Origin: Variovorax paradoxus | GTDB lineage: Bacteria > Pseudomonadota > Gammaproteobacteria > Burkholderiales > Burkholderiaceae_C | NCBI RefSeq assembly: GCF_022009635.1 | Contig: NZ_CP091716.1 | Location: 6,097,501 to 6,161,500, forward strand | DNA: 64,000 nucleotides | Direction of reading: 5' to 3' | In this document: positions 17,684 through 25,730 of the stretch, one piece after another | Position numbering within the stretch: position 1 is the first letter of the stretch | Layout of the letters: each line of letters starts with the position of its first letter | Notes under the pieces: generated by a model | The model's database searches: none | What the model saw: the letters and a program-made list of their open reading frames with translations, nothing else | Told to the model about the DNA's origin: nothing | Translations under genes and position numbers: made by a program

Positions 17684-18517
17684 TCATCTCCGGGAGGGGT
17701 TGAGCACAAAATCGAAATCGAGGCGCCAGCGGCCGTTGTCCTGCTTCTTCCAAGGCGCGACCAGCGACTGGCGCACCGCGAACACGGCGTCGGAGTCCAG
17801 CCATTCGTCGCCGTCGCGGAACACGTGGGTGATGAGCCGCTCGTAGCCCGGCGCCTCGATCTTGAAATGCAGATGCGCGGGCCGCCAGGGGTGGCGCTTG
17901 GTGGCACGCAGCAGGTCTCCCACGGGGCCGTCGACCGGAATCGGATAGGCCACCGCCACCACGCTGCGGAAGTTCAGGCCGCCGTCGGGCCCGGTGCGCA
18001 GGGTGCCGCGGTTCTCCGCATGGTCGAGGCCCGGATGCTGCACGTCGTAGTGGCCACCGGCATCGGCCTGCCACACGTCGACGACCGCACCGGGCACCGG
18101 TTCGCCGTCGAGCCCGCGCACCGTGGCGTACACGTCGCAGGGCTCGCCCTCGGCGCCGTTGGCCACGTCGTCGCCATGCTCGTACTCGGGGGCGCCGTCG
18201 AAGTAGAAGGGGCCGAACACCGTGGCCTCGGTGCACCCGGCGGGCTTGTCGTTGTTCATCGCGATGGTGAGCATCGACAGGCCCAGCACGTCCGACAGCA
18301 GGATGAATTCCTGCCGCTTGTCGTCGCACTTCTGGCCGGTGGCCGTGAGGTACTGGATGCCCTGGAACCACTCCTCTTCAGTGAGCTTCACGTCGCGCGC
18401 AAAGGCATGCAGGTGCTGCACCAGGCTGGTCATGATCTCGCGCAGGCGCGGATCGGGGGTGTCGGCAAAGCGCGCAAGCACGGCCTGCGTGATGTTGTCC
18501 TGGTTGAGGTTGCGCAT
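17684..18517 (-). CDS. Intradiol ring-cleavage dioxygenase, probably hydroxyquinol 1,2-dioxygenase
   Basis: A 277-residue non-haem Fe(III) dioxygenase. It has the N-terminal dimerisation domain (residues about 20-90) and the catalytic domain. The four iron ligands are visible: Y157 (GHYDVQ), Y191 (YPIP), H215 and H217 (RPAHLHF). Length and the C-terminal region fit the hydroxyquinol group, which forms maleylacetate from 1,2,4-trihydroxybenzene. This agrees with a maleylacetate reductase gene at 23,186. Catechol or chlorocatechol as substrate cannot be excluded. The gene is divergent from a LysR gene, with an operator-like repeat between. Confidence 0.83.
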   Translation of the reverse strand: MRNLNQDNITQAVLARFADTPDPRLREIMTSLVQHLHAFARDVKLTEEEWFQGIQYLTATGQKCDDKRQEFILLSDVLGLSMLTIAMNNDKPAGCTEATVFGPFYFDGAPEYEHGDDVANGAEGEPCDVYATVRGLDGEPVPGAVVDVWQADAGGHYDVQHPGLDHAENRGTLRTGPDGGLNFRSVVAVAYPIPVDGPVGDLLRATKRHPWRPAHLHFKIEAPGYERLITHVFRDGDEWLDSDAVFAVRQSLVAPWKKQDNGRWRLDFDFVLNPSRR

Positions 18518-18599
18518 CGTGGTGTCTCCATGTTGTCTCGTCCGAAGCGGCACTGTAGGCCGCGCGCCGCCTGGCCGAAAGCTGCCGGGCGCAAATGAT

Positions 18600-18616
18600 T
18601 TTTCCGCCCAGCGGAA
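18600..18616. promoter_or_regulatory. Probable LysR-type operator
   Basis: TTCCGC-CCA-GCGGAA is a perfect 6+3+6 inverted repeat at 18,602-18,616 that contains a T-N11-A LysR box. It lies in the 166-base gap between the divergent dioxygenase and LysR genes, 83 bases before the dioxygenase start. The sequence TTTTCCGCCCAG (from 18,600) recurs almost unchanged upstream of the MFS/maleylacetate reductase operon at 25,721. Confidence 0.6.
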
Positions 18617-18683
18617 CGGTCGCCGCGCCGCTGCGCCAAAATCGTCCGAACAGACAAAAGACAAGCCCCGGAGACACCGCCCC

Positions 18684-19613
18684 ATGGACCGCTGGACCGA
18701 AATCGCCCTGCTCGTGCAGATTGCCGATGCCGGCAGCCTGAGCGGAGCGGCCGAAGCGCTGGGGCTCTCCAACGCCGCCGCGAGCCGGCACCTGAGCGCG
18801 CTGGAGGCCCGGCTGGGCGCGCGGCTGGTGGAGCGCAACACCCGCCGCCTCTACCTGACCGACACGGGCCGCGAGTTCTGCGGCCGCGCCCGCACCATCC
18901 TGAGCGACCTGGCGGACGCCGAATCGACGGTCAACGCCACCGCGTTCAACCCCACCGGCACGCTGCGGGTGACGGCGTCGCTGTCGTTCTCCATCCACCA
19001 CATCGCGCCGCTGCTGCGCGAATACACCCAGCGCTACCCCGGCGTGACGGTGCACGTGGAAGCCGCCAACCGGTACTTCGACCTGATCGACAACAACATC
19101 GACGTGGCGATCCGCACGCGCGAGTACGAGCCCGACTCGAACGTCACGATCCGCCGGCTCGGCGAGACCCGGCGCATCCTGGTGGCGTCGCCGCGCTACT
19201 TCGCGCAGCACGGCTTTCCGAAGACGCTGGACGAGTTGGCACGGCACAAGCTGCTGATCTACACCCACGCCAACAACCCGAACGAGCTGCGCTTCAGCCG
19301 CCAGGGCGAGACGCGCACGGTGTCGGTCACCGGGCTGCTGGAGTCGAACGACGGCCAGGTGCTGCGCGCCGCCGCGCTCGACGGCATGGGCATCCTGGTG
19401 CAGCCGACCTACATCGTCTACGACGACATCGTGGCCGGCCGGCTGGTGCCCACGCTGGACGACTGGGACCTGCCGCACCTGGCCATCAACCTGGCGTACC
19501 CGAGCCGCAAGCACCTGTCGGCCAAGGTGCGCAGCTTCATCGACTTCATGGCGGCGCACTTCGAGAAAATGGACTACGAGCGCAAGTGGACGGGCAGGTT
19601 CGGCGTGCGCTGA
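18684..19613 (+). CDS. LysR-family transcriptional regulator
   Basis: A 309-residue regulator with the N-terminal winged helix at residues about 5-65 (LVQIADAGSLSGAAEALGLSNAAASRHLSALEARLG). A periplasmic-binding-protein-like effector domain follows. It is transcribed divergently from the dioxygenase gene, the standard arrangement for LysR activators of aromatic catabolism, with a T-N11-A palindrome between. The effector is likely an aromatic intermediate such as hydroxyquinol or maleylacetate; this is inference. Confidence 0.85.
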   Translation: MDRWTEIALLVQIADAGSLSGAAEALGLSNAAASRHLSALEARLGARLVERNTRRLYLTDTGREFCGRARTILSDLADAESTVNATAFNPTGTLRVTASLSFSIHHIAPLLREYTQRYPGVTVHVEAANRYFDLIDNNIDVAIRTREYEPDSNVTIRRLGETRRILVASPRYFAQHGFPKTLDELARHKLLIYTHANNPNELRFSRQGETRTVSVTGLLESNDGQVLRAAALDGMGILVQPTYIVYDDIVAGRLVPTLDDWDLPHLAINLAYPSRKHLSAKVRSFIDFMAAHFEKMDYERKWTGRFGVR

Positions 19614-19634
19614 GCCGGCTTTGCGGCAAAACAT

Positions 19635-19648
19635 GTGCGTTTACGCAC
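19635..19648. promoter_or_regulatory. Palindrome GTGCG-N4-CGCAC, candidate Crp/Fnr site
   Basis: GTGCGTTTACGCAC is a perfect palindrome, extended to ATGTGCGT TT ACGCACAT (19,633-19,650). Its centre is 88 bases before the DoxX start codon. The same half-sites with the same spacing occur at 22,691-22,704 before the DUF4148-like gene. The 5-4-5 layout is that of FNR-type sites, and a Crp/Fnr gene lies between the two. Confidence 0.5.
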
Positions 19649-19728
19649 ATCCCGGCTTGCGGCGGCTGCGGACACTGGAGGCGCAACCGTCGCATTTCGC
19701 GGCGGCCTTCAATTTCCAAGGATCCGCC

Positions 19729-20202
19729 ATGAACACCCAGGCCACCGCCGCCAACACCCCGCGTGCGCCGATCGCATCGCCGCTGTCCGCCCTCTCCCCC
19801 ACCACGCTGGACGATTCCGGCAAGCTGCTGATCCGCGTGGCGGTCGGCTTCCTGGTGCTGCTGCACGGCATTCTCAAGCTGTCGGCGGGCGTCGGCTTCA
19901 TCGCGGGCATGCTGGCCAAGTCGGGGCTGCCGGGCGGCATCGCCTACCTGGTGTATGTCGGCGAAATCGTCGCGCCGCTGCTGATGATCGCGGGCCTGTT
20001 CACCCGCGCCGCCGCCGGCGTGGTGGTGATCAACATGCTGGTGGCCTTCGGCCTCGTGCACATGGCCGACCTGTTCGCGCTGACCAAGCAAGGCGGCTGG
20101 GCGCTGGAACTGCAGGGCCTGTACCTGTTCGGCGCGCTGACCGTGGTGCTGCTGGGCGCCGGCCGCTTCAGCATCGGCGGCAAGAACGGCCGCTGGAACT
20201 GA
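19729..20202 (+). CDS. DoxX-family membrane protein
   Basis: A 157-residue protein with about four membrane segments (LLIRVAVGFLVLLHGILKL; YLVYVGEIVAPLLMIAGLFT; GVVVINMLVAFGLVHMADLF; LYLFGALTVVLLGAG). The DoxX fold is shared with subunits of thiosulfate:quinone oxidoreductase and with proteins linked to oxidative stress. No specific partner is encoded next to it. A palindrome 88 bases upstream suggests control by the neighbouring Crp/Fnr protein. Confidence 0.82.
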   Translation: MNTQATAANTPRAPIASPLSALSPTTLDDSGKLLIRVAVGFLVLLHGILKLSAGVGFIAGMLAKSGLPGGIAYLVYVGEIVAPLLMIAGLFTRAAAGVVVINMLVAFGLVHMADLFALTKQGGWALELQGLYLFGALTVVLLGAGRFSIGGKNGRWN

Positions 20203-20217
20203 CGACGGCCAGCCGGC

Positions 20218-20946
20218 TCAGCCGGCATCTCCCCTGACCTGCGAGACCATCATTTCCAGGCGGGCGATGTCGGCCACCAGCAGGGCCTTGTCGTCCTTGC
20301 GCAGCACCCCGCTGCGCACCAGCACGTTGAGTTCGCGGGTCACCTGCTCGCGGTTGGTGCTGATCTGGCTGGCCAGCGCCGCATGCTTGGGCGCGGGGTC
20401 CAGGCGGGCCTGGTTGGCGTCCGCGGCATGCGGGCCGGCGGCCCGGGCCAGCCGAAGAAGCTCGGCGTGCAGCCGGTTCTGCACGCCCAGGGTGCTCAGG
20501 TCGATCACCCGTTCGGACAGCTGCCGCACCAGCGAGGCCAGCCGCTGCATCACCCGCTCGGCCACCAATGGCTCGTCGCGCAAAAGGGCCATGAAGGCGG
20601 CACGGTCGAGGCTGGCGACCACGCTGGGCGCAAGGGTGACCACGTCGGCGGAGCGTGGGCCGCCGTCGATGGCGGCGATGTCGCCGAAGTGCTCTCCGGC
20701 CTCCGAGTCGCGGAAGGTCACCTGCCGGCCGTTGGCCGAATAGGTCGTCACCCGCACCCGGCCCGAGACCAGCAGGAACACCTCGCCCTGCTGCTCGGCG
20801 CGCAGCAGCAGCGGCTTGCCGGCCTCCACGCTGTGCCACAGGCATTGCTGGGCCAGCAGGGCCAGGCGCTGGTCGGAAAGGCCTTCGAACAGCGCGATCT
20901 GGCGCAGCGCGAGGCTGGAGCGGGGTACAGGTTCGGGTTTGGCCAT
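20218..20946 (-). CDS. Crp/Fnr-family transcriptional regulator
   Basis: A 242-residue regulator with an N-terminal cyclic-nucleotide-binding domain (residues about 15-130) and a C-terminal winged helix (ASQISTNREQVTRELNVLVRSGVL). The phosphate-binding segment reads FGDIAAIDGGPRSADVV. The Arg-Ser pair that contacts cAMP in CRP is conserved, and the Glu is replaced by Asp. There is no FNR-type cysteine cluster. The gene is divergent from an adenylate cyclase gene 67 bases away. An alternative start at 21,015 would add 23 residues and overlap the cyclase start codon, so 20,946 is preferred. Confidence 0.82.
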   Translation of the reverse strand: MAKPEPVPRSSLALRQIALFEGLSDQRLALLAQQCLWHSVEAGKPLLLRAEQQGEVFLLVSGRVRVTTYSANGRQVTFRDSEAGEHFGDIAAIDGGPRSADVVTLAPSVVASLDRAAFMALLRDEPLVAERVMQRLASLVRQLSERVIDLSTLGVQNRLHAELLRLARAAGPHAADANQARLDPAPKHAALASQISTNREQVTRELNVLVRSGVLRKDDKALLVADIARLEMMVSQVRGDAG

Positions 20947-21013
20947 GCCGGGGATCGAAGCTCCATGAGGATGGGCGCGCGGATTATGCTCGGGAGCCGC
21001 TTCGAACCCGTTC

Positions 21014-22675
21014 ATGGACAGACGTTCCCCCCAACCCCACTTTTCCCCGAGAACGCCGACCCGGCGCAATCTCCGCTGGGCGAGCGGGTTGGTGCTGATG
21101 GCCTACATCACACTTCACCTGCTGAACCATTCGCTGGGCATCTATTCATTCGCGGCGGCCGAGACCGTGCTGCGCGGCGTGCAGAAGTTCTGGCACAGCC
21201 TGCCCGGCACCGCGCTGCTGTACGGCGCCGCCGCCATCCATCTCGTGCTGGCCGTGGTTGCCCTCTGGGAGCGCCGCACCCTGCGCATGCCGCCGCTGGA
21301 GGGCCTGCGGGTGCTGCTGGGCTTCGCGTTGCCGCTGCTGCTGGCCACCCACCTCACGGCCATGCGAGGCGCCTACCTGGCCTACGGCATCGAGGGCTCT
21401 TACGTGCGGGTGGTCTGGGGCCTGTGGGACTGGCAGGGCGCCGCCGCGCAGTTGGTGATGATGCTGGCGGCCTGGACCCACGGCTGCCTGGGCCTGCATT
21501 TCGCGCTGCGGGCCCAGCCGGCGTACCGCCGCTTTTCGTACCTGCTGCTGGCCGTGGCGGTGATGCTTCCGCTGACGGCGGCGATGGGCTTCGTCTCGAT
21601 GGGCCGGGAGTTCCAGTGGAACGGCGTGCCGCCCGTCGTGCTGCCGACGGCCGAACAGGGCAAGGCGCTCAGTGCGGCCGAAGGCAGCATCAAGTGGTTC
21701 TACGGGCTGGCGCTTGCCTTGCTGCTGCTGGCGCGCTGGGGCCGCAACGGTTTCTCGCGCCTGTCGCGCCAGCCATCGGTCGCGCTGCGCTACCCCGACC
21801 GCACGGTGCAGGTTCCGCGCGGCTGGAGCGTGCTGGAGGCCAGCCGTTCGCACGGCATCGACCACCTGTCGATCTGCGGCGGCCGGGCCCGTTGCTCGAC
21901 CTGCCGGGTGCGCGTGGCCGGCCCGGCGGAGCACATCGGCGAGCCGGGCCGCGACGAACAGCGCACGCTGGAGCGCGTGCGCGCGCCCGCCGACGTGCGG
22001 CTGGCCTGCCAGCTGCGCCCGCGCGGCGACATCGAAGTGACGCCGCTGTTCGCGCCGCTGCCCAACGAAGGCCGGCCCGCGCCGGTCGGCAGCTTCGGGC
22101 GCGAGCGCGACGTGGCGATCCTGTTCGTCGACCTGCGGCGCTGGTCGGGCCTGTCGGAGCGGCAGTGGCCCTTCGATCTGGCCTATGTGCTCGACCGCTA
22201 CTTCGCCACCGTGGGTGCGGCCGTGCGCGAGAGCGGCGGCGTTCCCAACCAGTTCATCGGCGACAGTGTGATGGCCATCTTCGGGCTCGAATGCGACCTG
22301 CCCACTGCCTGCAGGCAGGCCATGCGCGCGACCGAACTGATCGGCGAGCGCATGGACGCATGGAGCAAGGGCTTCGAGGCGCAGTTTGGCCAGCGGCTGG
22401 AGTTCGGCATGGGGCTGCACGCAGGGCGCGCGGCAGTGGGCGAAGTGGGCTACCTGGAAACCACCACCTTCACGGCCATCGGCGAAGTGGTGAACACGGC
22501 GAGCCGGCTGCAGGACCACTCGAAGACGGCGGCCTCGCGCCTTGTCGTCTCGCTGTTCGCGGCGGAGCAGGCGGGCGTGGCACATGCCCTGGGCACGCCC
22601 GAGACGCTTTCGGTGCGCGGGCGCTCCGAACCTCTTTCAGTGCTTTACGCATCCACTGGTGCCGTTCCTGCGTAG
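21014..22675 (+). CDS. Membrane / [2Fe-2S] ferredoxin / class III adenylate cyclase fusion
   Basis: A 553-residue three-part protein. Residues about 20-255 form a membrane domain of some six segments with conserved histidines, resembling a haem-binding cytochrome-b-like module. Residues about 260-350 form a [2Fe-2S] domain with C288-X5-C294-X2-C297-X34-C332. Residues about 365-545 form a class III nucleotide cyclase with metal-binding D373 (FVDLRRWSG) and D417 (NQFIGDSVMAIFG). The arrangement suggests that electron flow or redox state controls cAMP synthesis. It is divergent from a Crp/Fnr gene. Haem binding and product specificity are inferences. Confidence 0.85.
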   Translation: MDRRSPQPHFSPRTPTRRNLRWASGLVLMAYITLHLLNHSLGIYSFAAAETVLRGVQKFWHSLPGTALLYGAAAIHLVLAVVALWERRTLRMPPLEGLRVLLGFALPLLLATHLTAMRGAYLAYGIEGSYVRVVWGLWDWQGAAAQLVMMLAAWTHGCLGLHFALRAQPAYRRFSYLLLAVAVMLPLTAAMGFVSMGREFQWNGVPPVVLPTAEQGKALSAAEGSIKWFYGLALALLLLARWGRNGFSRLSRQPSVALRYPDRTVQVPRGWSVLEASRSHGIDHLSICGGRARCSTCRVRVAGPAEHIGEPGRDEQRTLERVRAPADVRLACQLRPRGDIEVTPLFAPLPNEGRPAPVGSFGRERDVAILFVDLRRWSGLSERQWPFDLAYVLDRYFATVGAAVRESGGVPNQFIGDSVMAIFGLECDLPTACRQAMRATELIGERMDAWSKGFEAQFGQRLEFGMGLHAGRAAVGEVGYLETTTFTAIGEVVNTASRLQDHSKTAASRLVVSLFAAEQAGVAHALGTPETLSVRGRSEPLSVLYASTGAVPA

Positions 22676-22690
22676 TAGATGCTGAATGCG

Positions 22691-22704
22691 GTGCGCAAAC
22701 GCAC
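22691..22704. promoter_or_regulatory. Palindrome GTGCG-N4-CGCAC, second candidate Crp/Fnr site
   Basis: GTGCGCAAACGCAC matches the 19,635 palindrome in both half-sites and spacing. Its centre is 95 bases before the start of the DUF4148-like gene, close to the 88 bases seen at DoxX. It lies just downstream of the cyclase stop codon. Confidence 0.5.
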
Positions 22705-22792
22705 AGCGCGAACCGCACTGCGGTTTCACACTGCATCTTGTGGCAACGACGAATGTCCGCCGCCCACACAGTGAACCAAAGGGACTCTCACC

Positions 22793-23158
22793 ATGAACAC
22801 CAAGCAACGCATCGCCGCCTCCGCTTTCGCCACCGCCTTCGCCCTGCTGGGCGCCGCCGGCGCGGCACATGCGGAAACCTATGACGGCGTGCACGCCATT
22901 ACCTCGGCCGCCAGCCGCGCCGACGTGAAGGCCGAAGCCGTGGCCGCCGCGCGCGCAGGGAATGTCTATTCGGACACCGCCGCCGAAGGCGCCGTGGCCT
23001 TCAACTCCACGATCGACCGCGCCACCGTGCGCGAGCAGGCCGTGGCCGCCGCGAACAACCCGCTGCAAAGCCTGGACCGCCGCGCCTTCTACCGCGACGA
23101 AGTGCCCTCCGCCTACAAGAAGCCCAGCATGTCGTTCACGCGCCAGGCCGGCCTGTAA
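22793..23158 (+). CDS. Small exported DUF4148-like protein
   Basis: A 121-residue protein with a Sec signal peptide at about residues 1-27 (FATAFALLGAAGAAHA). The mature part has two related segments, RADVKAEAVAAARAGNV and RATVREQAVAAANNP, like the short repeats of DUF4148 proteins common in Burkholderiales. It shares this style with the three-repeat protein at 39,869. Function is unknown; periplasmic location is expected. The upstream palindrome suggests control by the Crp/Fnr protein. Confidence 0.7.
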   Translation: MNTKQRIAASAFATAFALLGAAGAAHAETYDGVHAITSAASRADVKAEAVAAARAGNVYSDTAAEGAVAFNSTIDRATVREQAVAAANNPLQSLDRRAFYRDEVPSAYKKPSMSFTRQAGL

Positions 23159-23185
23159 GGCCAGCCGCGGCCCCGCCCCGTCGGT

Positions 23186-24247
23186 TCAGGGCCGCACGCC
23201 TTCCCACGCGTCCTGCAGCAGGGCACGGATCGCATCGCGCTCCAGCGGGCGCGGATTGGGATACTGGTTCTTGAGCGCATGCTCGCAGGCCAGGTCGAGG
23301 TCGGACTCCTTCATGCCGATGTCGCGCAGCGCGACCGGCGCGCCGTTGTCGCGCGCCAGGTCGTACACCGCCTGCGCGGCGCTGCTTCCCCCCAGCGCCT
23401 TCACGATGCGCGCCATGGCCCGAGGCGCCGCTTCGGCGTTGTAGGCCAGCGCATGCGGCAGCACGATGGTGTGGGTCTCCGCATGCGGCAGGTTGAAGCT
23501 GCCGCCCAGCGTGTGGCACAGCTTGTGGTGCAGCGCCATGCCCACGTTGCCCAGCACCGAGCCGCAGAGCCAGGCGCCATAGAGCGCATCGCCGCGCGCG
23601 CCCGGGTCTTGCGGCGTGGCGCGGATGGCGGGCAATGCGCGGCCCAGCGCCGCAATGCCTTCCTGCGCCATCAGGTCCATGACCGGGTTCGAATCGACCG
23701 CGTAGAGGCCCTCGGCCGCATGCGCGATGGCGTTGATGCCGCTCGTCACGCTGATGCCCACGGGCAGGCTCGAGGAAAGCTCCGGGTCGTAGATCACCGT
23801 GCGCGGCAGCACCCGGATGTCTTTTCCTGTCTTCTTCATGCCGGCTTCGGTGATGCCGTAGATCGGCGTCATCTCGGAGCCCGCGTAGGTGGTCGGTATC
23901 GCGAGGATCGGCAGCCCCGAATCGAGGGCGATGGCCTTGCCCAGCCCGGTGGTGGAGCCGCCGCCGATGGCCACTGCGCAATCGGCGCCCAGGCGTTGCG
24001 CCACTTCCCTGGCCTCGCGCGCGGTCTCGATGGGCACGTGCATCACCGCACGGTCGAACACGCCGGCCGCATGGCCGCCGAGCATGCCTGCAACGCGCTC
24101 GGCTTGCGGGCGTTGCTCGGGCGTGGAAAGCACAAGCGCGCGCTTTGCGCCGAGCGCATCGATCTCGCGCGCCAGATGCTGCAGCGACCCCGCGCCGAAC
24201 ACCACCCGCTGGGGCACGCTGTTGTAGACGAATGAGGGGATGGTCAT
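23186..24247 (-). CDS. Maleylacetate reductase
   Basis: A 353-residue member of the iron-containing alcohol dehydrogenase superfamily. It has the NAD-binding segment AIGGGSTTGLGKAIAL and the histidine-rich region MALHHKLCHTLGGSFNLPHAETHT typical of maleylacetate reductases. It reduces maleylacetate to beta-ketoadipate with NAD(P)H. It follows the MFS transporter gene by 26 bases with a good ribosome-binding site. It is the only such gene in the window and would serve both the hydroxyquinol dioxygenase (17,684) and the hydroquinone pathway (57,502-59,170). Confidence 0.87.
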   Translation of the reverse strand: MTIPSFVYNSVPQRVVFGAGSLQHLAREIDALGAKRALVLSTPEQRPQAERVAGMLGGHAAGVFDRAVMHVPIETAREAREVAQRLGADCAVAIGGGSTTGLGKAIALDSGLPILAIPTTYAGSEMTPIYGITEAGMKKTGKDIRVLPRTVIYDPELSSSLPVGISVTSGINAIAHAAEGLYAVDSNPVMDLMAQEGIAALGRALPAIRATPQDPGARGDALYGAWLCGSVLGNVGMALHHKLCHTLGGSFNLPHAETHTIVLPHALAYNAEAAPRAMARIVKALGGSSAAQAVYDLARDNGAPVALRDIGMKESDLDLACEHALKNQYPNPRPLERDAIRALLQDAWEGVRP

Positions 24248-24273
24248 GGCTTTCCTGTTCCTCGGATGTTCAT

Positions 24274-25632
24274 TCATGAAGCGTCGGTGTGGCTGATGCG
24301 GCCCTTGACGAAGACGCCGGTCATCGCCAGCACTGCCGGCACGATCAGCACCGTCAGCACCTGCTCGAAGTTCCAGCCCAGGCCCAGCAGCGCCGCCCCG
24401 AGCCAGGCGCCCAGCACCGCGCCGAAACGACCGATGCCGAGCATCCACGATACGCCCGTGGCACGCACGTGGGTCGGGTAATAACGTGCCGCCAGCGAAG
24501 GCATGGCCGACTGCGCGCCGTTGATGCACATGCCCGCGAGCAGCACCAGCAGCACGAGTGCCAGCCCGCTGCCCATGCTGTGGCCCACAGCCACCGCGAG
24601 CACGCCCGCCAGCAGGTAGCAGATGCCGATCACCTTGTGCGGGTTGCCGCGGTCCATGGCCCAGCCCACGCCCACCGCGCTCAGCACGCCGCCGAACTGG
24701 AAAAGCGCCCCCACCACGGCCGACTGCGTCATCGACGCGCCGCTCTCGCGCATCAGCGTCGGCAACCAGCTCGTGAGCAGGTAGATGATGATCAGCCCCA
24801 TGAAGTTGGTGCCCCACAGCAGCAGCGTGCCCGGGCCGAGGCCGCCGGCGAACATGCGTGCCAGCACCGGGCCGCGCGGCCCCTTGCCGCCGGCCTGCTG
24901 GCCCGGAATGGTGAACTGCTCCACGCCCGCCAGCGACTCGCGCGCCACCGGCTGCAGCACCTTGCGGATGCGCTCGACCGGCTGCCCGCGAACCACCATG
25001 AAGCGCGCCGACTCCGGCAGCCAGAACAGCAGCACGGGCAACAGCAGCATCGGCACGATGCCGCCGATGAGCAGCAGGCTGTGCCAGCCCCAGTGCGGAA
25101 TGATCGCGGCCGACAGGAAACCACCGCCCGCCATGCCCAGGTTGAAGCCGCAGAACATCGTCGTCACCAGCAGCGACTTGACTTTCTCGGGCGTGTACTC
25201 CGACAGCAGCGTGGTCGCGTTCGGCATGCCCGCCCCCAGCCCGAGCCCGGTCAGGAAGCGCAGCAACACGAGCTGGTCGATGCCGGTCGCGAAGGCCGAC
25301 CAGAGAGAGAAGCCGCCGAACACCGCCACCGACACGCACAGCACCGTCTTGCGCCCGAAGCGGTCGGCCAGCGGTCCCGAGCCCAGCGCGCCGAAGATCA
25401 TGCCGGCCAGCGCCGCGCTCATCACCGGGCCGAGCGAGGCGCTGGGCACGCCCCAGTCGCGCACCAGCGCCGGCGCGATGAAGCCCATGGCGGCGGTGTC
25501 GAGGCCATCGAGCAGCACGATCAGAAAGCACATCGCCACGATGCCCCATTGGTAAGGCGAAAGCGGGCGTGCGTTGATGAGCCACTGCACGTCGACGGTG
25601 CGGCGCGTGGCGATTGAACCTGTGTCGGTCAT
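24274..25632 (-). CDS. MFS aromatic acid:H+ symporter (AAHS family)
   Basis: A 452-residue transporter with about 12 membrane segments. AAHS-type motifs are present: the first segment carries LLDGLDTAAMGFIAP (DGXD), and the 2-3 loop carries GPLADRFGRKTVL. The family includes PcaK, BenK and MhbT, which import benzoates and hydroxybenzoates. It is the first gene of a two-gene operon with maleylacetate reductase. The ligand is therefore probably an aromatic acid degraded through hydroxyquinol. Confidence 0.86.
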   Translation of the reverse strand: MTDTGSIATRRTVDVQWLINARPLSPYQWGIVAMCFLIVLLDGLDTAAMGFIAPALVRDWGVPSASLGPVMSAALAGMIFGALGSGPLADRFGRKTVLCVSVAVFGGFSLWSAFATGIDQLVLLRFLTGLGLGAGMPNATTLLSEYTPEKVKSLLVTTMFCGFNLGMAGGGFLSAAIIPHWGWHSLLLIGGIVPMLLLPVLLFWLPESARFMVVRGQPVERIRKVLQPVARESLAGVEQFTIPGQQAGGKGPRGPVLARMFAGGLGPGTLLLWGTNFMGLIIIYLLTSWLPTLMRESGASMTQSAVVGALFQFGGVLSAVGVGWAMDRGNPHKVIGICYLLAGVLAVAVGHSMGSGLALVLLVLLAGMCINGAQSAMPSLAARYYPTHVRATGVSWMLGIGRFGAVLGAWLGAALLGLGWNFEQVLTVLIVPAVLAMTGVFVKGRISHTDAS

Positions 25633-25707
25633 GGGCTTCTTTTGTCTCCATCGCTGATATGCGATGGGCGCGAGTGTCCCGCCGGCACGCAACCGGTTCA
25701 ACGACAC

Positions 25708-25730
25708 GAGCGGAAAGGAGTTTTCCGCTC
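25708..25730. promoter_or_regulatory. Inverted repeat upstream of the MFS/maleylacetate reductase operon
   Basis: GAGCGGAAA-GGAGT-TTTCCGCTC is a perfect 9+5+9 inverted repeat 77-98 bases before the MFS start, touching the 3' end of rtcA. Its plus-strand part TTTTCCGCTCAG (from 25,721) differs at one position from TTTTCCGCCCAG at the LysR site (18,600), at a similar distance from the start codon (89 versus 83 bases). It could instead act as a weak terminator for rtcA, but no T-run follows. Confidence 0.45.

Noticed and set aside
17684..18517. Naming the intradiol enzyme catechol 1,2-dioxygenase (catA)
   Set aside because: No muconate cycloisomerase or muconolactone isomerase genes are nearby, whereas maleylacetate reductase is, which favours hydroxyquinol. 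No gene symbol was given because the substrate is inferred.
21070..21790. Succinate dehydrogenase cytochrome-b-like subunit as an independent gene
   Set aside because: The membrane region is continuous in frame with the ferredoxin and cyclase domains and has no separate stop or start, so it is part of the fusion protein.
22708..22724. Hairpin AACCGC-ACT-GCGGTT after the cyclase gene as a terminator
   Set aside because: The stem is real but no T-run follows and it overlaps the promoter region of the next gene. Evidence is insufficient.
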